Below, piece after piece: positions 9,094 through 17,521 of a DNA stretch of 64,000 nt. The translations under genes and the position numbers were made by a program. Origin of the DNA: Lichenifustis flavocetrariae. Lineage in GTDB: Bacteria; Pseudomonadota; Alphaproteobacteria; Rhizobiales; Beijerinckiaceae. The notes beneath the pieces were generated by a model. The model was not told the DNA's origin. It made no database searches and saw only the letters and a list, made by a program, of their open reading frames with translations. The stretch lies in the NCBI RefSeq assembly GCF_026130545.1, contig NZ_JAMOIM010000009.1, positions 1-64,000 of the forward strand, read 5' to 3'. Position 1 is the first letter of the stretch; each line of letters starts with the position of its first letter.

Positions 9094-9607
9094 TCACATG
9101 TCGAGCTTGGCGACGCCGCCCATCTGCTGGAGCAGCGTCAGGTTGTCCTCGATGTGCCAATTGTTGGTGACCTTGCCGTCCGCCAGCTTGAGCAGGTCCT
9201 TCGCGATGAAACGGATCGGCTGACCGGTGCCCTTCAGCTTGCCGAAGGTGCCCGTGAAGTGGCCAGTGAAGGCCATGTGGACGGTCATCATGTCGCCGGC
9301 GACCACCAGCTTCTCGACCGTCACGCCGAGATCCGGCACGGCCGCGCGGAAGGTCTTGGACGCGAAGGCAGGGCCGCTCGGCCGGCAACGTGTGGTCCGT
9401 GAAGCTCGGCGCCACGGCGCGATTCAGGAAGGCTTGGTCGCCCGTGTTCCAGAACCCGTAGAAGGCACGCGCGGCGACGAGGTCGGCCTCGCGCTACATT
9501 ACCGGAATGCCGGGCGCCACGACCGTGTCCTCGATGGTCACGTCAGCCGCTGCCGCAGGCGCGACGCTCGCCAGGAAAAGCGCGAAGCCAAGGACTTTGA
9601 CGGTCAC
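9094..9607 (-). pseudogene. Secreted SnoaL-like (ester cyclase type) protein, decayed
   Basis: A GTG at 9607 after GGAGA opens a signal peptide (VTVKVLGFALFLASVAPAAA). A TAG at 9494-9496 stops the frame after GIPVM. The same frame goes on with READLVAARAFYGFWNTGDQ and APSFTDHTLPAERP, which matches the conserved start of SnoaL-like ester cyclases. Near 9373 a one-base shift is needed to continue into VVAGDMMTVHMAFTGHFTGT and GKVTNNWHIEDNLTLLQQMG, ending at 9094. One nonsense codon and one indel make this a probable pseudogene. Repaired it would be about 170 residues. Such proteins are predicted polyketide-like cyclases or binding proteins. Confidence 0.65.
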
Positions 9608-9698
9608 GAGACGCTCTCCGTGGTCGGCTCTGAGACAGAACCCTGGGCGGCTTCGAGGTCCCGCGGACGGAAGGTGACATGGTCCGGCATGGCGGCAC

Positions 9699-10412
9699 TC
9701 ACGCGATGGCGCCGCCACCGTCGACGCGCACGGTCGAGCCCGTCGCGAAGGGCGTGGTGACCAGGAATAGGACCGCCTGGGCGATGTCCTCCGGCTGGCC
9801 GACGCGTCGCGCGGGCAGGCGTTCGGCCGCGCCCGCGAACATGGCGGCGCGCTTCTCCTCCGGCATGCCCGACCAGAGCGGCGTCTCGATCATTCCGGGG
9901 GAGACCGCATTGACCCTCACTGGCGCGAGTTCGAGGGCGAGGCCGCGCGCCAGGGCTTCGAGCGCCGCGTTGATGGCGCCCTGCAGCACCGCGCCGGCCG
10001 AGGGACGCACACTGAGGAAGCCGGAGACGAAGGTGAGCGAACCGCCCTCGACGATCCTGGCGGCGCGGGCGACCCGATAGGCGCCCCAGAACTTGGACTC
10101 CATGGCGCGTCGCGCATCGTCCAGCGACAGGCCGCGCACCGGACCCGAGGCAGTCTGCGCGGCCGAGATCACGATGTGATCGAAGGGCTCCCGGTCGGCG
10201 AAGAAGCGCACGACCGCCGCATCGTCACCAGTGTCCAGCTCGGCCGCGGTGGCGTCGTGTCCGATGGCCTGGACGGCCGCGTCGAGCTTGTCGCGCGAGC
10301 GGGAGGCAACGGTCACGCGGGCGCCCTGCGCCGCTGCGAACTGCGCGGTCGCGAGGCCGATGCCGGAGCTGCCGCCCACGACGAGGAATTGCTTGTTCGA
10401 GAGAAGGGACAT
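9699..10412 (-). CDS. SDR-family oxidoreductase with an atypical active site
   Basis: The ATG at 10412 has AGGA nine bases upstream; 237 residues is normal for a classical SDR. The NAD(P)-binding motif GGSSGIG is at about residues 13-19, and the SDR ending DGGGAIA is present. At the usual Tyr-x-x-x-Lys position the sequence reads AGAVLQGAINAALEALARG, so the catalytic Tyr and Lys are not there. A subset of SDRs annotated as oxidoreductases shares this pattern, so the activity is uncertain. It lies 60 bp downstream of the deacetylase and phosphatase-like genes, in the same direction, and is probably part of the TetR-controlled unit. Confidence 0.8.
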   Translation of the reverse strand: MSLLSNKQFLVVGGSSGIGLATAQFAAAQGARVTVASRSRDKLDAAVQAIGHDATAAELDTGDDAAVVRFFADREPFDHIVISAAQTASGPVRGLSLDDARRAMESKFWGAYRVARAARIVEGGSLTFVSGFLSVRPSAGAVLQGAINAALEALARGLALELAPVRVNAVSPGMIETPLWSGMPEEKRAAMFAGAAERLPARRVGQPEDIAQAVLFLVTTPFATGSTVRVDGGGAIA

Positions 10413-10473
10413 GCTGCTGATCCTTGGCGGAGGCGCCAGCCCATCTGGCGACGCCGCCTCGTTAGAGATGGGA

Positions 10474-11478
10474 TCAGGCGGCTGAGCCGGGAAGCTCGCT
10501 CTGGCCGGCCGGGCCGCGATCGAGCCCTGGCGTCCGGCCCCGATGCTGGAGCGCCCAGGCGGCGATCTCATCCTTGCGGGCGAACCACACGCCTGGCTTG
10601 CTCTTGGCGTAAGCCAGGAAGCGGTCCAGCACGCGGACTCGGTTGGCATGGCCGGAGATGCGGTCGTGCAGGCTGACCACCATCATACGGCGGCGGGTAG
10701 CGCCTTCCTCATAAAGCTGGTCGAACTCGTCCCGCAGCGCCTGTTCGTACGCAGCGGCGTTCCAGCCGACGAAGGGGAACGAGACGATGTCGTTGATGTG
10801 GAACGTGTAGGGCACCGTGACGAAGTCGCCGCCCTTGAGCGGCACGATGAAGGGCTCGTCCCGGCTTGGCTCGTCGATATGGTAGGTGAAGCCGAGGCTT
10901 TGCAGGATGTCGAGCGTTCGCACCGAGTTGCGCATCCAATAGGCGTTCCAGCCCTTAGGCGTCTGGCCGGTCGCCTTGGCGATGCTCTCGACGCTGTCGG
11001 CAATGAAGCGCCGCTCGGCGTCGCCATCCAGGAAGTAGCTGTTCTCCCAGGTGCGGCCATGAGCGGCCGCTTCGTGGCCGCGGCGGACGATCTCGTTGGC
11101 GAGATCGTCCGCCTTCTCGACGGCCCGGCCGATCATGAAGGACGAGAGCTTCACGCCATGCTTGTCCATCAGATCGAGGATGCGGGGCACGCCTTCGTAG
11201 ACGCCGTACTGGAAGAAGGCGTTGGTCGGCAGATCCGGCAGGTCGTCTCTGATCGGGTCGGGGATGACCCCGCCGGCACCAGAGATCGGCTGGCCGCCAG
11301 CCTCGAACATGAGGGAAAAGCTCACGGCCAAACGAGCTTCGTTGGGCCAAGCGGAATCCTGGGTCGTCATGGTGCTCTCCTGAGAGTGGAGGGAGAAAGG
11401 GGCAGATGCCGCTGCGGCGGCGGCGAGGCCGGTGCCGAGCAGCGTCCGGCGCGTGATGGGAGCGGCAAGGTGGGTCAT
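10474..11478 (-). CDS. Tat-exported polysaccharide deacetylase family protein
   Basis: The ATG at 11478 gives 334 residues with a twin-arginine leader (TRRTLLGTGLAAAAAA). An internal ATG (MTTQDSAWPNEARLA) would give a cytoplasmic form. The NodB/PuuE-type barrel is shown by LAVSFSLMFEAGG, VPRILDLMDKHGVKLSSFM, RRGHEAAAHGRTWENSYFL and MMVVSLHDRISGHANR. The His pair in HEAAAHG and the C-terminal HDRISGH are expected metal or substrate contacts. The sequence resembles PuuE-like deacetylases acting on C-N bonds other than peptide bonds more than chitin deacetylases. It starts 7 bp after the phosphatase-like gene, so they are co-transcribed. A second, different PuuE-like gene lies at the right end of the window. 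Confidence 0.8.
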   Translation of the reverse strand: MTHLAAPITRRTLLGTGLAAAAAASAPFSLHSQESTMTTQDSAWPNEARLAVSFSLMFEAGGQPISGAGGVIPDPIRDDLPDLPTNAFFQYGVYEGVPRILDLMDKHGVKLSSFMIGRAVEKADDLANEIVRRGHEAAAHGRTWENSYFLDGDAERRFIADSVESIAKATGQTPKGWNAYWMRNSVRTLDILQSLGFTYHIDEPSRDEPFIVPLKGGDFVTVPYTFHINDIVSFPFVGWNAAAYEQALRDEFDQLYEEGATRRRMMVVSLHDRISGHANRVRVLDRFLAYAKSKPGVWFARKDEIAAWALQHRGRTPGLDRGPAGQSELPGSAA

Positions 11479-11485
11479 GCGGCCT

Positions 11486-12313
11486 TCAGCTCCTTCCCGG
11501 ATGCGACGTCGAGCCAGTGCGGTGGTCAACCGCGGCGCCGTGCAGCACTTGCTGAAGGGCGGCGTACATGCCGCCATTGCCGGCGATGATACCTTCGCCG
11601 CTCCAGCCGAACGTCGCGCCGTCCAGGTGTGTGACGGTGCCGCCTGCCTCGCGGACGAGGAGCGAGCCGGCCAGCCAGTCCCCGGCGTCGCGCCCGTTCT
11701 CCCAATAGGTGTCGAGCCGCCCAGCGGCGACGTAGGCGAGTTGCAACGAGACGGCGGCCATGGGACGCACCACGAAGACGGCGCGCGTGGCTGCACCGAG
11801 AAGCGCCAGGGCCTCGGCATGTTCGGCCTCGCCGACTTGGGCCAGTGGAGGGATGGCCGTGCCGACGACGGCTGCCGAAACATCCGTCTTGAGCGAGACT
11901 GCGATCGGCACCCCGTTACATGTGGTGCCGCTGTTCTCGATCGCTGCGAATAGCTCATCCCCCTTGGGATCGTAGACGATCGACGCCACGGCACGCCCGT
12001 GCCGAACGAGGGCAAGGGAGCTTGACCAGAGGGGTAGCCCCTGGAGAAAATGATAGGCGCCATCGATCGGATCGAAGAGCCAGTAATCATGGCCATCCGG
12101 ACGGGCTTCCTCGCTGGTCCACCCGATCTCCGGATGAAGCTCCGCAAGCGACGCGCGCAGGCTGCGCGAAGCCTGCGCGCTCACCTCGCGAGCGTGACGG
12201 ATCAGATTAGCTGGAGACGCGTCAAGGGCCGTCTTGGGTCCGGTCCGCGCGAGGTCGTCGGAAAGGCTTCTGAGCGCTTCGGCGCACCGGTCGAGGTCGA
12301 GGTCGGCTGCCAC
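11486..12313 (-). CDS. Inositol monophosphatase family protein
   Basis: The start is placed at GTG 12313 with AAGGTG nearby. A longer frame reaches ATG 12364, but that codon lies inside a likely operator. The fold is shown by EIGWTSEEA (first metal site), DPIDGAYHFLQGLPLWSSSL (the DPIDGT motif with Ala for Thr) and GRDAGDWLAGSLLVREAGG (the WDxAAG region, here DAGDWLAG). The metal-binding acids are kept, so phosphatase activity is plausible. Substrates in the family include inositol phosphate, histidinol phosphate and PAP. The gene heads a minus-strand unit with the deacetylase and the SDR, divergent from TetR. Confidence 0.8.
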   Translation of the reverse strand: MAADLDLDRCAEALRSLSDDLARTGPKTALDASPANLIRHAREVSAQASRSLRASLAELHPEIGWTSEEARPDGHDYWLFDPIDGAYHFLQGLPLWSSSLALVRHGRAVASIVYDPKGDELFAAIENSGTTCNGVPIAVSLKTDVSAAVVGTAIPPLAQVGEAEHAEALALLGAATRAVFVVRPMAAVSLQLAYVAAGRLDTYWENGRDAGDWLAGSLLVREAGGTVTHLDGATFGWSGEGIIAGNGGMYAALQQVLHGAAVDHRTGSTSHPGRS

Positions 12314-12349
12314 AAGGCACCTTCGTGTTGACTGATGCGGCCGAAAATA

Positions 12350-12363
12350 TGAGCTTTGGCTCA
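12350..12363. promoter_or_regulatory. Candidate TetR operator
   Basis: TGAGC, TTTG, GCTCA forms a perfect 5-bp inverted repeat in the short gap between the TetR gene (start 12387) and the divergent phosphatase-like gene. Position and symmetry fit autoregulation; the sequence alone cannot prove it. Confidence 0.45.
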
Positions 12364-12386
12364 CGCCTCAAACTCGCATTCAGCCC

Positions 12387-13010
12387 ATGAACCGAGCGTC
12401 ATCCACGCGGAAATTCGCCCCTCGAAAATTGGCCCACCAGGAACGGGCCACGCGGACGGTCGACGCCATCTTGGAAGGCGCGGCTCACATTCTGGAGAAG
12501 CTCGGCTTCGAGGGTTACACCACGAACGCCATCGCTGATCGGGCCGGCGTCAGCATCGGCTCGCTGTACCAATACTTCCCGAACAAGGACGCCGTGACGC
12601 TGGCGCTCATCGAGCGTGAGTCCGCCGTCCTCGTCAGGGAGATTGAGGCGGCCGCTGAGATCCCGGAGTGGCGCGAGGCTATCCGGGGTATGAACCAGGC
12701 AGCCGTACGGCATCAGCTCCGCCGACCCGTCCTCGCCCGGCTGCTCGACGTGGAGGAGGCTCGCCTGCCGACGCGGGACCCTGCCGCTCCGGGCGCAGGC
12801 GCAATCTTTGGCGCAATGACCTCCGTCCTGGCCCGGGCGGAACTCACCGGGTCCGTGCAGCAGATCGCGACCGATCTCATGGGGATCACGCGCGGCCTCA
12901 CAGATATGGCGGGTCGTGCCGGAGACCTGGACGCCGACGACCTCGAACGTCGTGTCCACCAGGCTGTGTTTGGTTACCTTGGTGGAAGGAGCGGTGCGCC
13001 GCGACGGTAA
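12387..13010 (+). CDS. TetR/AcrR family transcriptional regulator
   Basis: This is a 207-residue protein with a basic N-terminus, then the TetR DNA-binding domain at about 22-68: ATRTVDAILEGAAHILEKLG, TTNAIADRAGVSIGSLYQYF, PNKDAV. The C-terminal ligand domain is helical, with no recognisable family signature. It is divergent from the phosphatase, deacetylase and SDR unit, and the palindrome at 12350-12363 between them suggests it represses that unit and itself. The inducer is unknown. Confidence 0.9.
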   Translation: MNRASSTRKFAPRKLAHQERATRTVDAILEGAAHILEKLGFEGYTTNAIADRAGVSIGSLYQYFPNKDAVTLALIERESAVLVREIEAAAEIPEWREAIRGMNQAAVRHQLRRPVLARLLDVEEARLPTRDPAAPGAGAIFGAMTSVLARAELTGSVQQIATDLMGITRGLTDMAGRAGDLDADDLERRVHQAVFGYLGGRSGAPRR

Positions 13011-14380
13011 GGGACATGTCGCACTTGTGCCCGGCGGGCGATCTTCAAGGGGCCGGTGCGCCGTGCTTAGATTCCTGAAAAAGCTCGGCCTGGAGGGCTG
13101 CTTTGGAAGACGCCCAAAGGTCAGATCAACGGCCGAGACGGGCGCTTAGGAGCCGTTGTACCCTCGTCATAGCGTCGATTGATTTTTGACCTCTTGATGC
13201 GTGTTGTCTATCTGAAGACGCCGGGGGACACCGGCGGCGCGCCCGTTTTTGGGTGCTCGGACACTTCAGCGCTTTTGTTGTTGGTGATGATTTGAAGGGC
13301 GTGAGACCGGCTTCGCAGATGGCCGATCGCATGTTCCTGATCCTCCCGTTGGGGCACAACCAATGTCGCGGATGCCTGTATCCCGACTTGCGTTATCGTG
13401 CCATCACTGTTTCTGTAGCTGCGATCAAGTTTATTTACAGCTTTGTTTGGTAGGCCAACCCAGTGATTGTCTGTAAAGAGCATGGTCATTTCTCACACAC
13501 AAGCCTGAGCATCTGTAGAATTTTCCCTGTAATTACCCAGGGGCCATTTGAGTGGGGTCAGGCGCTGACGGTCTGGAGAATGATCTCGAAGGCGTTGTTG
13601 CCGGGCCGGAGGCGCGCGGTGTCCACCACGGTACGGACATCGGCCTCGCCCTGAGCTGCCCACATGGCGCGATACCGTTGGTGACCTTGCGCTGGATGAC
13701 CGATGGTCTGAGTGCGCGTTCACAGCCATTGTTTGACGCGTCGACAAGGCCCGGCCATTTAGCAAAGGTGAGAAGTTGGTCGCGCGCTCGTCTGAACTTA
13801 AGCCTCCAACGTAGACCCAGAAATCGCAAAGTTCAACCGAGCGGCTTCGGGGGGCGTTCTAAGTGGAACGGGCAGGACAGCAATTCTAGTGAAATCGCCT
13901 TGCGTCGCTTCAGAAATTGAGGATGAGCGCCGAACAGTACGCTCAGCAATTATTATTACAACAACGGACGCTTCCGTTTGCCTCGACAAAGCGATCAGGA
14001 ACACGTTCGGCCTTCAAAAGCCAAGCGGCGACAAAGGAGACTTTTCCGCGCTCTGCAACCTCTATACGGGCTATAGACGCTTTGCGCGCACCCACGATGA
14101 TCTGGACACGCTAATCGCAAACGATGCGATGGGCTGCAATCATTCTGAGTGAGGTGTCTGCTCGTGGCCACGCTTTCGTCATGCAACGCGGCAAGCGCTA
14201 CCAAAATAGGCTTGACCCCGACGGACCGATTTTAGAAGCCTTCTTTTTTGATGTCTCAGTTCGGCTTCGTCGTCTTCGGCGAAGCGCCGGGCACATTCAC
14301 CATTCTTGGGGTTGCGTGATCATCGCGTCCTGCGTCCTGTCAACAAGGCGGGGTTCGTAGCAAACCGCCCGGATGACCGA
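13011..14380. other. Gene-poor, lower-GC interval
   Basis: No convincing gene starts in these 1370 bases. The base composition is clearly more AT-rich than the flanks, notably at 13380-13530 and 13890-14060. A transposase remnant lies at 13533-13829. Short open frames on both strands (for example 13889-14152 plus and 13208-13489 minus) have no recognisable domain, poor codon use and no ribosome binding site. The interval separates two unrelated operons and looks like a site of past insertion. Confidence 0.6.
13533..13829 (-). mobile_element. IS66-family transposase remnant (C-terminal piece)
   Basis: The minus-strand frame reads LLTFAKWPGLVDASNNGCER followed by ALRPSVIQRKVTNG. This matches the conserved C-terminal block of IS66 transposases (N-x-x-ERALRP...RK). 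After this the expected ending, with VRTVVDTARL and NAFEIILQTVSA, appears only in a shifted frame. The remnant is therefore truncated at its 5' side and frameshifted. No terminal inverted repeats or target duplication can be seen. Confidence 0.7.
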
Positions 14381-15238
14381 TCAACCCTTGATGCCGCCGG
14401 TCTGAAGACCCGCCATGAAATAGCGCTGCAGGAAGAAGAACAGGAACAGGCTCGGCAGGCTGAGGAGAGTCACGGCCGCCATGCCGTTCCCGTAGCCTTC
14501 GAGTTGTGTGTGGGACCCGATGGTGGGCGCGAAGGCCGCGACGCCGACCGGCATCGTCTTCATCGTCTCGTCGAAGGTGACGAGAAGCGGCCAGAGGAAG
14601 TTATTCCAGTTCAGATTGAACAGGATCACGGTCGCGGCGATGGTTGGCGCGCGGGCGATCGGCAGGGCGATGCTCCAGAACGTGCGCCAGCGCGAGGCGC
14701 CGTCCATCCGGGCCGCGTCTTCCAGTTCGCCAGGAAAGCTCAGGAAGAACTGTCGGAAGATGTAGACGCCGACCACCTGGGCGATCGAGGGCAGGATCAG
14801 CGCCTGATAGGTGCTGGCCCAGCCGACCCGGATGAAGCCGATCAGCATGGGAATGACGGTAACTTCGATCGGCACCATCAGCGAGGCGATGAACAGCGCG
14901 AACAGCACCGTGCGGCCGGGAAACCGCATGCGGGCCAGCGCGTAGCCGGCAAGCGCGGACGACAGCACACCCAGCACGGTCGCGGTGCCGGCGACCAGAA
15001 AACTGTTCAGCGCCCAGCGGATCATCGGGTAGCGCTGGAACACGGCCGCGTAGTGCTCGAGAGTCGGATGCGAGGAGAAGAGCGAAAGACCGCCCAGCAG
15101 GCTTTCGGCCGCCGGCTTGAACGAGGTGCTGACCATCCAGAGGAACGGGAACGCCCAGAACAGTGCCACGATGAGCCCTGCCGCCCAGATGACCGTGGTG
15201 CCACCTCGACGCAGGGATCTGGCTGTGGCCGGGGTCAT
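14381..15238 (-). CDS. Sugar ABC transporter permease, MalG type
   Basis: The ATG at 15238 overlaps the upstream permease stop (ATGA), so translation is coupled. The 285-residue protein has six hydrophobic segments, starting with VIWAAGLIVALFWAFPFLWM. It carries the coupling loop with the EAA motif at ELEDAARMDGASRWRTFWSI followed by ALPIARAP. The C-terminus LQTGGIKG is typical of MalG-type (CUT1) permeases. It is the last gene of the sialidase-like operon. No ATPase gene follows; the DNA after the stop is the IS66-containing interval. Confidence 0.9.
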   Translation of the reverse strand: MTPATARSLRRGGTTVIWAAGLIVALFWAFPFLWMVSTSFKPAAESLLGGLSLFSSHPTLEHYAAVFQRYPMIRWALNSFLVAGTATVLGVLSSALAGYALARMRFPGRTVLFALFIASLMVPIEVTVIPMLIGFIRVGWASTYQALILPSIAQVVGVYIFRQFFLSFPGELEDAARMDGASRWRTFWSIALPIARAPTIAATVILFNLNWNNFLWPLLVTFDETMKTMPVGVAAFAPTIGSHTQLEGYGNGMAAVTLLSLPSLFLFFFLQRYFMAGLQTGGIKG

Positions 15239-16167
15239 GCGCGTCGCCCGAGAAGTCGGCTCTGCACCCAGGCGACCGCGAGAATACACACGAACAGCAG
15301 CATCGACACGGCCGAGGCATAGCCCATGAGGTTGCGCACCATCGCGGAATTGTAGACGTGCTGGATGACCGACATGGTCGAGCCCGCCGGCCCGCCGGCG
15401 GTCATCAGATAGACCTGGCTGAAGATGCGGAAGGTGGAAATCAATTGCAGCATGATCACCATCGCGATCGTGTTCCAGGTGGCGGGCAGCAGCACGTACC
15501 AGACGCGCTGCATCCAGCGCGCGCCATCCATCCGGGCGGCGTCGACGAGGTCCGACGACACATCCTGAAGCGCGGCGAGAAACAGCACGAAGGCGAGGCC
15601 CAGATCCCACCAGACCGAGGCCGCGCTGACACCGACCCAGGCCCATTGGGTCGAGGTGAGCCAGGGGATGCCGCCGCCGCCGAAGAGCGCGACGACTTCA
15701 TTGACAGGCCCGGTGCGGGCGTCGAGCACCGCCACCCAGACGAGCCCCACCACGGTTGCGGCGACGACGTTGGGCGCGAAGAACAGAGTGCGGGCGAGGC
15801 CCGCAAGCGGCCAGCGTTGATTGACGTAGAGCGCCGCCGCATAGGCCAGAACCACGACCGAAGGCACGATGACGATCGCATAGCGAATCGTGTTGCCGAA
15901 GGCCTGCCACAAGGAGCGGTCCTTGTAGGCACGGACGAAATTGCCAAATCCCACGAAGGTGGGCGTGCCGACGATCGACCAATTGGTGAAGGCCAGGTAC
16001 AAGCCGAACAACACCGGCAACACGTTGAACAGCACGAACGGCACGGTGAAGAAGGCAACGAACAGGTAGGCGATCGAATCGACCTTCTCGCGTGGGCGCG
16101 CAAGCCGCAGGCGATGCGAGGGTGTTTCCACGGGGAGCACGTGTTCGCTCAAGCGATACCCTCGCAA
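15235..16167 (-). CDS. Sugar ABC transporter permease, MalF/UgpA type
   Basis: This 310-residue protein has a charged N-terminus and then a first membrane segment (IAYLFVAFFTVPFVLFNVLP), FTNWSIVG and four or five more segments. The EAA coupling loop reads LVDAARMDGARWMQRVWYVL followed by LPATW. It pairs with the overlapping MalG-type permease. A hairpin at 16177-16201 separates it from the binding-protein gene upstream. Confidence 0.9.
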   Translation of the reverse strand: MRGYRLSEHVLPVETPSHRLRLARPREKVDSIAYLFVAFFTVPFVLFNVLPVLFGLYLAFTNWSIVGTPTFVGFGNFVRAYKDRSLWQAFGNTIRYAIVIVPSVVVLAYAAALYVNQRWPLAGLARTLFFAPNVVAATVVGLVWVAVLDARTGPVNEVVALFGGGGIPWLTSTQWAWVGVSAASVWWDLGLAFVLFLAALQDVSSDLVDAARMDGARWMQRVWYVLLPATWNTIAMVIMLQLISTFRIFSQVYLMTAGGPAGSTMSVIQHVYNSAMVRNLMGYASAVSMLLFVCILAVAWVQSRLLGRRA

Positions 16168-16176
16168 CGCAATGGC

Positions 16177-16201
16177 CCTTCTCCCACGCTGCAGGAGAAG
16201 G
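16177..16201 (-). promoter_or_regulatory. Hairpin between binding-protein and permease genes
   Basis: An 8-bp perfect stem (CCTTCTCC and GGAGAAGG) with a 9-base loop lies in the gap between the two genes. Hairpins here often stabilise the upstream binding-protein message so that it exceeds the permeases. That role is inferred by analogy. Confidence 0.4.
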
Positions 16202-16213
16202 AAAATTCGAACA

Positions 16214-17521
16214 TCACGCGTCGTCGAGATCCTGCTGCCATTGGGTGCGGATCTCTTCGAGCGCCTCGTCCTTGGTCTTCTGTCCGACCCAGACGCCTTC
16301 GAGCGTCCGAGCCAGGAAGCCCGTGTTGGTGTAAATTGTGAAGTCAGGGCCGCCCGGCACGGGGACCTCGCCGACCGTGGCGTCCGGCAGGCCTTCGACG
16401 AAGGCGCGACGCAGGCTCCAGTCGATGCCGCTTGTCTTGTATTCGGGCTTGTCGAGGATCGACTTGCGCGGGCTCGCGCCCCGACCCTCGGTGGTCCACA
16501 CGAGGCTGTTATCGGACAGCCATTTCACGGCCGCCATCGTGGCCTCATAGCGGCTCGTGTCCTTCTGCTTGTAGAGCTGCATCCCGCCCATTTCGAAATA
16601 GGTGTGCTTGTTCTTGCCAATCTGTGGGAACGTGAAGGCCGTGAAGTTGAGGCCCTGGGCCTTGTAGCCGTTGAGTGTCCAGGGACCGGTCCAGAAGATC
16701 GAGCCTTCGCCGCGACCAAAGGCGGCGTAGCGGTCGGTGACCTCGCGGGTCGAGACCTTGTGCTTGTCGAATAGGTCGACGACCCATTGCATCGCGGCCT
16801 TGCCGGCGTCCGGGTTCACACAGGCGGTCTTGAGGTCGTCGCTGGCGCGGGCAAAGCCCATCTGGTCCGACACGATACCCCAGGTCACGCTCGGCTGCAG
16901 ACCGGTGCCCGTCATCAGGATGCCGGAGCGCGTGACTTTGTCGCCGCTGCGCTGGGTCAATTTGGCGGCCCATTCCATCAGGGTCGCCTCGTCGGTCGGA
17001 AACTTGGTCGGGTCGAGCCCGGCCGCCTTGACGTGGTCCAGGTTGATGAGCGGCTGCAGGCTCATCAGATCGATCGGGATCATCTGCAGCTCGGGGCCGA
17101 TCTTTGGGTATTTCGAGGCCTTGATCGAATTGGCCGAGAAGTCCGTGAGATCGAGACCGACCTTCTTGGCGAGATCGTCAAGCGGCACCGTGATGCCATC
17201 CTTAGCCAGCGCCGCATCCTTGCCGGCTGTGCCCCAGCCGAAATCGGGCGCACTGCCCGAGGCGGCGGACGCCAGGATCTTGGTACGGTATTGCTCTTCC
17301 GGCACCAGTTCGAGCCGGATCTGCACGCCTTGCGACTTGTGCGCCTCGTTGAAGCTCTTGATCACCTTTTCCCAGACCTCGCCGTCGGAGGCCTGCAGCC
17401 AGCTCCAGTGGACGAGTTCGATCGGCGCGGCGAGCGCCGGGCGCGCCAGGGCGGTCGACGCGAGGGCGGCCCCGGCGGTGCCGGCCAGGAAGTTGCGACG
17501 CGATATGCCAGTCTCAGCCAT
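16214..17521 (-). CDS. Extracellular sugar-binding protein (ABC family 1), Tat leader
   Basis: The ATG at 17521 has GAGGA upstream and overlaps the end of the sialidase-like gene by 8 bp. The 435-residue protein starts with a twin-arginine leader (ISRRNFLAGTAGAALASTAL, cleavage near ALA-AP). The mature part is a family 1 solute-binding protein: IELVHWSW, WEKVIKSFNEAH, GSAPDFGWGT, GEGSIFWTGPWTLNG and a Trp-rich C-terminal lobe. It delivers an unknown carbohydrate to the two permeases downstream. The linked sialidase-like and aldolase genes suggest an acidic or nonulosonate-like sugar, but this is inference. Confidence 0.9.
   Translation of the reverse strand: MAETGISRRNFLAGTAGAALASTALARPALAAPIELVHWSWLQASDGEVWEKVIKSFNEAHKSQGVQIRLELVPEEQYRTKILASAASGSAPDFGWGTAGKDAALAKDGITVPLDDLAKKVGLDLTDFSANSIKASKYPKIGPELQMIPIDLMSLQPLINLDHVKAAGLDPTKFPTDEATLMEWAAKLTQRSGDKVTRSGILMTGTGLQPSVTWGIVSDQMGFARASDDLKTACVNPDAGKAAMQWVVDLFDKHKVSTREVTDRYAAFGRGEGSIFWTGPWTLNGYKAQGLNFTAFTFPQIGKNKHTYFEMGGMQLYKQKDTSRYEATMAAVKWLSDNSLVWTTEGRGASPRKSILDKPEYKTSGIDWSLRRAFVEGLPDATVGEVPVPGGPDFTIYTNTGFLARTLEGVWVGQKTKDEALEEIRTQWQQDLDDA

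Noticed and set aside
13889-14152. Short plus-strand frame in the AT-rich interval
   Set aside because: No domain, no ribosome binding site, and the region is a mobile-element scar.
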